The position numbers and the translations under genes were made by a program. From a virus: a stretch of DNA of 22,819 nucleotides. Within the stretch, counting starts at the first letter, position 1. Each line of letters starts with the position of its first letter. This document shows, in pieces, positions 18,459-22,819 of this stretch. Below the pieces are notes generated by a model. That model was given only the letters and a program-made list of their open reading frames with translations, did not search any database and had not been told where the DNA came from. The stretch is taken from positions 1 to 22,819 of the IMG/VR virus record IMGVR_UViG_3300024518_002657; one strand, written 5' to 3'.

Positions 18459-19320
18459 GGAGCATCCTGACCGGCCCTCGGGCCTCGGTTTGCTTTTCTT
18501 CCTCACTGACCCCACCGGACAAGTCCGAATCCAGCGGGATCCGCGTCTCGGCATAGAGCGTGCGCGCCATATCCAGATACCGATCGGCCTTCTCTTGCCA
18601 GCGCTCCGGCTCCGTCGCTTGCAGCGCCAGACCGTTGCAGATGTGATACAGCGACAGCCACACCGCGCACCGCTTTAGGGCCAGCGGCGGCTGAAGGCAC
18701 AACAGCTGGTTGGCAGCGGTGCCGGCCGTGGGGGCGGCAGAGACCGACAGCTCGACCCAGTACCACTCTTGGCCCTGGCTGTCGATGTCTCGGCGCTCCC
18801 AGTCGGTCGGCTGCTTCCAGGTCACCCGCCCCGACTGCGTCAGCGTGATGGCGGCCGGGCTCGTCCCATCAGCGATCGTCAACGCCGTCCACTGGGCCTT
18901 GCCCCAATACTTGACCGTTAGGGTGGACGTGGCCGAGCTCACCGAGTCGAGCAGGCCAACATGGACGCCGGTAAACGCATACGGCGCGCCGATGTAGATC
19001 CGGTCGGTGCCGAACGTTGCCAGGATCGTGGCCAGATCCACATCCTCGGCGGTGTCGTTGCTCGCCTCGGACGTGATGTCCGTGTAGGCCGACCCGGTGT
19101 ACCCCAGCACGATGGCCGGATCGAACCGGTCGCGCACCTGGTCGGTGACGCCCGGCACGTCCGGGTGGTCGCGCTCGAGCCAGATGGCGAGATCGTTCTT
19201 GGCCTCGCCGCGCTGATCGGGCCACTCGTCCCGACCCCATGGGGCCCCGGCGTCGATCGCCTGGGGTTCCAGGGCGCCGATGTCCAGGTCCGACACGAGC
19301 GGTAATTGCGCCCAACTCAT
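18451..19320 (-). CDS. head-tail connector-like structural protein
   Basis: A 289-aa protein: MSWAQLPLVSDLDIGALEPQ, a helix-strand N-terminal part, a beta-sandwich-like centre with IYIGAPYAFTGVHVGLLDSV, STLTVKYWGKAQWTAL and GQEWYWVELSVSAAP, and a helical C-terminus (ALKRCAVWLSLYHICNGLAL, WQEKADRYLDMARTLYAE) that resembles gp6-type head-tail connectors. The combination of a connector-like helix bundle with an inserted sandwich domain is seen in phage neck proteins. ATG at 19320; it overlaps the following glycosyltransferase. Confidence 0.55.
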   Translation of the reverse strand: MSWAQLPLVSDLDIGALEPQAIDAGAPWGRDEWPDQRGEAKNDLAIWLERDHPDVPGVTDQVRDRFDPAIVLGYTGSAYTDITSEASNDTAEDVDLATILATFGTDRIYIGAPYAFTGVHVGLLDSVSSATSTLTVKYWGKAQWTALTIADGTSPAAITLTQSGRVTWKQPTDWERRDIDSQGQEWYWVELSVSAAPTAGTAANQLLCLQPPLALKRCAVWLSLYHICNGLALQATEPERWQEKADRYLDMARTLYAETRIPLDSDLSGGVSEEEKQTEARGPVRMLRG

Positions 19321-19327
19321 AGCTGCC

Positions 19328-19723
19328 TCATGACACGTAGAGCGACTTCACATCGACGGTGTAGACCAACGGCCAGTCGTCGCCGCTGGACGGGTTGAAC
19401 ACGATCTCGAGCCGGTGTTTCCCCGGTGTGGCAAACGCCGACGCCGGCACGGTGTACAGAAAGTTAAACCCGGTCCCGTCCGCCGTCCACCGCGGATCGT
19501 CGCTGGTCGTTTGCAGCGTGTCGAACACCACGCTGGACACGGTCAGCGCGGCGGCGTTCAGCGTGGGGTTGTCCGCGTCCTTGATCGGGAACACCGACGC
19601 CGCGATCCCGCTAAAGTCCGCTTGTAGAATGTAGGCCCCGGTGTTGCCGCGCAGACGGGCCATGATCGTGAGGCCGGTATCCTCCCACACGCTGGCGACC
19701 AGGATGGCGGTGGTCTTGGGCAT
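19328..19723 (-). CDS. beta-sandwich structural protein (131 aa)
   Basis: A 131-aa protein with strand-rich text: MPKTTAILVASVWEDTGLTI, AYILQADFSGIAASVFPIKD, GTGFNFLYTVPASAF, KHRLEIVFNPSSGDDWPLVY, ending VDVKSLYVS. The pattern resembles Ig-like or BppU-type domains of phage structural proteins. The ATG at 19721-19723 abuts the preceding TAG (TAGATG), so it is coupled to the 63-aa gene. It is probably a decoration or neck-associated protein; no family can be named with certainty. Confidence 0.55.
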   Translation of the reverse strand: MPKTTAILVASVWEDTGLTIMARLRGNTGAYILQADFSGIAASVFPIKDADNPTLNAAALTVSSVVFDTLQTTSDDPRWTADGTGFNFLYTVPASAFATPGKHRLEIVFNPSSGDDWPLVYTVDVKSLYVS

Positions 19724-19915
19724 CTAGCAGGTCTCTCCGATCTCCGGCCCTGGGATGAACGGCAACGCCTTGTCTGGCCCGGCCAGGAACGCGGCGGACT
19801 GCTCCAGGCACAACGGCGTGGCCGGGTTCACGCCGGCCTTGGCCACAAACGCCAACACCTGGCCCATGGTGCCGTTGAGGATCAACGCCGTGATCTGGTT
19901 GCCGCTGAATGCCAT
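19724..19915 (-). CDS. small protein of the structural module (63 aa)
   Basis: A 63-aa protein, MAFSGNQITALILNGTMGQV then LAFVAKAGVNPATPLCLEQS. It has no clear membrane helix; Gly/Ala-rich, likely a compact structural or assembly protein. ATG at 19915 follows the 428-aa repeat protein after two bases (TAGCCATG). The function is unknown. Confidence 0.5.
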   Translation of the reverse strand: MAFSGNQITALILNGTMGQVLAFVAKAGVNPATPLCLEQSAAFLAGPDKALPFIPGPEIGETC

Positions 19916-19917
19916 GG

Positions 19918-21204
19918 CTACACCACGATAAACGTGTCGTTATTCCCGGGAGCCTCGGTCATCGCCGTGACGGTAAACGACCCGTTTGACCCGACCAGCG
20001 AGTAGTCTGTGATGTCCGTCGCCTGCCCCGCCAGAACGCCCGAGGTCCACACCACGATCCGGCCGTTGTAGTGGTCGGCCGTCGCCTCGGTGATGTCGTC
20101 CGCTTCGAACGTCGTCGTGGTCGACGCGGTCGAGGCGGTGTCGACCGTGCCCGGCACTATCTGACCCGCCGAGAGTGCCAGCCGAGCCGCCCCCGTCGCG
20201 CCCAGTGCGTCCGTGATGACCTTGATGGCGTCCACCACGGTATCCACGGTCGCCAGGCTGGCCGCGGTGGCCAGGGCCGCATCCGTGATCGCCGTGTCGG
20301 CCTCGGCGTTCACCTCGGCTTTCATGCCCGTGCTCATCCCGCCGAGGTCCGTCAGTCCAGCCCCGGCCGCGCCGATCACCGTCGTGTCGACCAGGGTGGC
20401 CGCCGTGTCTACCTTCACAGCCGCAATATCGGCGCTCACGTCTGCCGCCGGGGAGCCTAGCTTCGGCTGCATGTCGGCGGTGTCGACGAGAATGGCCGCG
20501 GTGTCCACCTTGGCGGCGGCGATGTCAGCCGCCAGGTCCGCCGCCGGCGAGCCCAGCTTGGGCTGCATGTCGGCGGTGTCAACCAAGATGGCGTCCACCA
20601 CCGTGTCAACCGTGGCGAGGTTGGCGGCTGTCGCTAATGCGCTGAGCCCAGCACCCGCCGAGCCAATCTCAGCAGTATCAATCAACGTCGCCGCTGTATC
20701 GACCTTGACCGCTGCGACGTCCGCTGCGAGGTCAGCGGCCGGCGTGCCGATCTTGGGCTGCATGTCGGCCGTGTCCACCAAGATGGCCGCCGTGTCCACC
20801 TTCGCCGCCGCGATGTCAGCCGAGACGCTAGCGCCGGCCGGCGCACCCGACACGCGGTTGGCAATGGAAAACACCGCCACAAGCGGCGACACGGTGTTGC
20901 CGTTGACCGTGATCGCGTTGATCAGCACCCAATAATCACTGCCAGCGGCATAGAACCCCGCGTGCGTGTTGTCGCTGAGGTCGATCGAGATCCCATGCAG
21001 GCCCGTCACGCCGTCGAAGTCGATCCCATCGGTGTCGAGCAGGGTAAAGCCTGCATCAGAGGTCCGCTGTGTGGTGCCGCCGTCCTTGTACACCTCTACA
21101 TCAGTCGTCGCCAGGCCGGTCATGGTGATCGGCACACCATTCAGCGTCGACTCAAAGGGGATATAGAGCGTCGCCCCTGTCGCGAAATCTCCTAAGTTAA
21201 GCAT
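19918..21204 (-). CDS. repeat-rich structural protein (428 aa)
   Basis: An N-terminal domain of about 125 residues (MLNLGDFATGATLYIPFEST, YKDGGTTQRTSDAGFTLLDT, NTHAGFYAAGSDYWVLINA) matches, from memory, a domain common in metagenomic phage structural proteins. It is followed by three to four alpha-helical repeats of the type AADIAAAKVDTAAILVDTAD with MQPKLGSPAAD, and a C-terminal beta part (EADDITEATADHYNGRIVVW). The repeats suggest an elongated fibrous or trimeric element. The high Ala/Asp/Val content is probably compositional. A role as fibre, head decoration or neck appendage is inferred. Confidence 0.6.
   Translation of the reverse strand: MLNLGDFATGATLYIPFESTLNGVPITMTGLATTDVEVYKDGGTTQRTSDAGFTLLDTDGIDFDGVTGLHGISIDLSDNTHAGFYAAGSDYWVLINAITVNGNTVSPLVAVFSIANRVSGAPAGASVSADIAAAKVDTAAILVDTADMQPKIGTPAADLAADVAAVKVDTAATLIDTAEIGSAGAGLSALATAANLATVDTVVDAILVDTADMQPKLGSPAADLAADIAAAKVDTAAILVDTADMQPKLGSPAADVSADIAAVKVDTAATLVDTTVIGAAGAGLTDLGGMSTGMKAEVNAEADTAITDAALATAASLATVDTVVDAIKVITDALGATGAARLALSAGQIVPGTVDTASTASTTTTFEADDITEATADHYNGRIVVWTSGVLAGQATDITDYSLVGSNGSFTVTAMTEAPGNNDTFIVV
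20440..20830. repeat. tandem repeats in the 428-aa structural gene
   Basis: Near-identical segments containing GGCTGCATGTCGGC(G/C)GTGTC recur at about 20466, 20560 and 20757, each flanked by GCCGCC(A/G)GG(T/G)... text. They encode alternating VDTADMQPKLG and AADIAAAKVDTA helices. Confidence 0.75.
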
Positions 21205-21227
21205 AGCTGTCCCACTGGTGGCCTCGT

Positions 21228-21578
21228 CTACGCCTCACGCGCCTTGCGCTTCTCGGCCGTGCGATCCTTCCGGCTGGCGACGGCGCGTGGCCGTGCCGGT
21301 GGGGCTGGGAGCGCCTCGGACGTCTGCGCTGTCGCAAGGATCTGAGTAGCCACGTTGGCACAATCACTGATCACAGTCAGCGAGAGCCTGAGCCGGACAT
21401 TGTCGGCCATGTCGAGCTTGACGTCGCGGATCACGCCGAGTAGAAAGCTCATTGCGGTCGCCGGGGTGGCCTGCTGCTGCTCTGTGGCCCGCCTGAGCCG
21501 ATCTAGGGACGCATCAAGCGTCTGTCCTGGCGGTATGGCGTCGACTGCCACTGGGCTGCCCTCACTACTACTGGGCAT
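21228..21578 (-). CDS. small hypothetical phage protein (116 aa)
   Basis: ATG at 21578 lies inside the end of the preceding gene, whose TAG is at 21568-21570. The protein starts MPSSSEGSPVAVDAIPPGQT, with a helical middle (LDASLDRLRRATEQQQATPA, AMSFLLGVIRDVKLDMADNV) and a very basic tail (RPRAVASRKDRTAEKRKARE). This suggests a nucleic-acid-binding or scaffold-like protein. The longer in-frame start at 21641 is mostly overlapped by the upstream gene and is rejected. Function is unknown. Confidence 0.5.
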   Translation of the reverse strand: MPSSSEGSPVAVDAIPPGQTLDASLDRLRRATEQQQATPATAMSFLLGVIRDVKLDMADNVRLRLSLTVISDCANVATQILATAQTSEALPAPPARPRAVASRKDRTAEKRKAREA

Positions 21579-21873
21579 CTGCCCATGCCTTAAGCTTGGC
21601 GCGCTCAGCCGACTGCGCTCGCGTAAACTTTGTCGGCACATCCATGGCGTCTACCTCGGCGCGCACAGCCTCGCTCGCCCACGTATCCAACACGCCACCA
21701 ATGCGCGCCTGGGCATAACCATCGAAGGCCAGCGCGGGGAGCGGGTCGATCGGCGGATCTGCGGCCGCTCCGAGCGCGTTAATCTCTGACTGCTGCTTCT
21801 GCGCGATCTTGAAATAGCGCTGAATCGCCGCCTCTTGCGCGTCGTCGAGGTTGATCGTGATCTGTCGTGCCAT
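21568..21873 (-). CDS. small hypothetical phage protein (101 aa)
   Basis: A 101-aa protein, MARQITINLDDAQEAAIQRY then FKIAQKQQSEINALG and EAVRAEVDAMDVPTKFTRAQ, all helical and charged. The opening MxxxITINLDDAQ strand-helix is a pattern of small phage proteins near the tail-fibre genes. ATG at 21873 with GGAG 10 bases upstream. Function is unknown. Confidence 0.55.
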   Translation of the reverse strand: MARQITINLDDAQEAAIQRYFKIAQKQQSEINALGAAADPPIDPLPALAFDGYAQARIGGVLDTWASEAVRAEVDAMDVPTKFTRAQSAERAKLKAWADAQ

Positions 21874-21932
21874 GTTCTCGTTGCTCCATCGCGAGCAGCG
21901 CCCGAAGTTGGGTCGTGGTCACTCGCACACCA

Positions 21933-22819
21933 TTAGACGAATGCGATCTCGTGTTCGGTTCCCGCGCCGTCCTGGAAATAGATCTTATTATCAGTCTTCG
22001 TGTAGAGGCGTCCGTAGTTCGTGATAGCGGTGGGCGTCGTGGTTTCGAGCATGAACAGGACCCCGTCCGCATCGAACCCCACCTGATCGGTCCCTCCGAC
22101 CTGACCCCGCAACAGGTAGCTCCGCCCGGGGGAGGCCGTGTCCGTCAGATTGATGAGGAGTCCGGTGTCGTCGCCCGACGTGGCCTTGTTGGTCGTATAT
22201 TGAAGATCGAAGGCGATCTCGTTCCCTGTCGCCGCTATTAAATCTGGCGCAAGATCAACAGTTCCATCCGCGCAGTCTACGCTTAAACCCGTCGTGAGAT
22301 CGCTAATCTTTCCTATGTGGACTTCCTGGGCATTTGTCGCGATGTGGATATCACGCGTAGCCATGTAGATCGTGTTCGTTGCCGTGCCACCGGATATCCG
22401 CAAGTCGGTATTTGATCCGGCTCCCCCTATATGAACCGTTCCCGCACCGATGAACCATTTGTCGCTTTGCACCTTTAGCGTGGTGTCGGTGCCGGAGACG
22501 TCGAAGGTCCAGAGGTTGCTAGCATTCGCCCCGTCTGACCACGTGAGTGCGTCCTGGGCCGTGCTATCGAAACTGCCACCCCCGGCCGCTTGGAACGTCG
22601 GCGCGACACCGACACCGTTCGAGGTGAGGACGTGCGTGGCCGTGCCGACCGCCACGGTCTCCGCGACACCCGTGGCGGACCACGTGATGAGTTCGCCATC
22701 GGTGCCATTCGCGAGGCCGGTGACCGGGAGTCCCGTTGCATTCGTCAGTACCGCTGCTGACGGTGTACCAAGCGCGGGAGTCACGAGAGTCGGAGACGTG
22801 TTGAAGACGAGCAAACTTG
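21933..22819 (-). CDS. tail fibre-like protein, N-terminus beyond the window
   Basis: The reading frame runs from TAA at 21933 to the window edge; the frame is still open at 22819, so the true start is probably outside. A TTG at 22814 is the only in-window candidate near the edge. The visible N-terminal text, NTSPTLVTPALGTPSAAVLT then NATGLPVTGL, is the repeat type seen in many phage tail fibres. It is followed by a Gly/Thr-rich beta region (THVLTSNGVGVAPTFQAAGG) and a C-terminal domain ending YFQDGAGTEHEIAFV, typical of fibre tips. Likely role: receptor binding or appendage. Confidence 0.65.
   Translation of the reverse strand, partial: SLLVFNTSPTLVTPALGTPSAAVLTNATGLPVTGLANGTDGELITWSATGVAETVAVGTATHVLTSNGVGVAPTFQAAGGGSFDSTAQDALTWSDGANASNLWTFDVSGTDTTLKVQSDKWFIGAGTVHIGGAGSNTDLRISGGTATNTIYMATRDIHIATNAQEVHIGKISDLTTGLSVDCADGTVDLAPDLIAATGNEIAFDLQYTTNKATSGDDTGLLINLTDTASPGRSYLLRGQVGGTDQVGFDADGVLFMLETTTPTAITNYGRLYTKTDNKIYFQDGAGTEHEIAFV

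Noticed and set aside
1-22819. Possible circular closure, because the window starts with ACTTG and ends with ACTTG.
   Set aside because: A five-base match is expected by chance and gives no joined reading frame of value.
1-22819. tRNA genes, CRISPR arrays, insertion sequences and riboswitches.
   Set aside because: No cloverleaf, spaced repeat array, transposase or known riboswitch core was seen on either strand by eye.

Overview
The window is a contiguous piece of a tailed-phage genome, or of a prophage, with siphovirus-type gene order. Every gene I can support lies on the minus strand, so it is read from high to low coordinates. GC content is high over most of its length (one 60-base line I counted by hand is 75%), with lower-GC islands near 50% at about 190-760, 3240-3670 and 22200-22260. 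The host is probably a high-GC Gram-negative bacterium. This rests on GC content, Shine-Dalgarno sites of the GGAGG type, a secreted protein with an outer-membrane-like C-terminus and a ribosome modulation factor-like protein. It is inference, because the window has no host gene, terminase, portal, capsid or integrase.

Layout in the direction of transcription. (1) 22819-17105, structural module: a tail-fibre-like protein cut by the window edge, small proteins, a 428-aa repeat protein, a possible head-tail connector, an embedded glycosyltransferase and a tail-completion-like protein. (2) 17104-11065, tail: tail tube protein, tail assembly chaperone in two frames, tape measure protein, and a tail hub or baseplate protein. 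(3) 11020-7762, small membrane proteins and lysis or host interaction: a 27-aa membrane peptide, a membrane plus coiled-coil protein, a frame-confused small gene, a glycoside-hydrolase-like protein, a secreted beta-rich protein, an M15-type endolysin, a phospholipase-A2-like protein and a holin-like protein. (4) 7724-3239, regulation, DNA metabolism and modification: an XRE repressor, two unknown proteins, a protein with an SSB-like tail, a zinc-finger protein, an orphan C-terminal piece of a C5 methyltransferase, a 27-aa membrane peptide, an RMF-like protein, and a complete C5 cytosine methyltransferase whose middle third also encodes a second protein-like frame; then an HNH endonuclease. (5) 3079-13: a chain of translationally coupled genes ending in a D12-class adenine methyltransferase, a zinc-ribbon protein, a PAPS-reductase-family protein and a second zinc-ribbon copy.

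Genes are packed tightly. Most junctions in modules 3 to 5 are ATGA, GTGA or TGATG overlaps, so translation is probably coupled along long transcripts. The strongest unusual signals are the dual-frame cytosine methyltransferase at 3844-5092, the 117-bp direct repeat bracketing the PAPS-reductase-like gene, three 17-20 codon micro-ORFs acting as links between coupled genes, a 48-bp in-frame tandem repeat inside the adenine methyltransferase, and a probable +1/-2 frameshift in the tail assembly chaperone. Two DNA methyltransferases plus a PP-loop sulfur-family enzyme together suggest a DNA-modification or anti-restriction region; the sulfur enzyme's role is inferred only.
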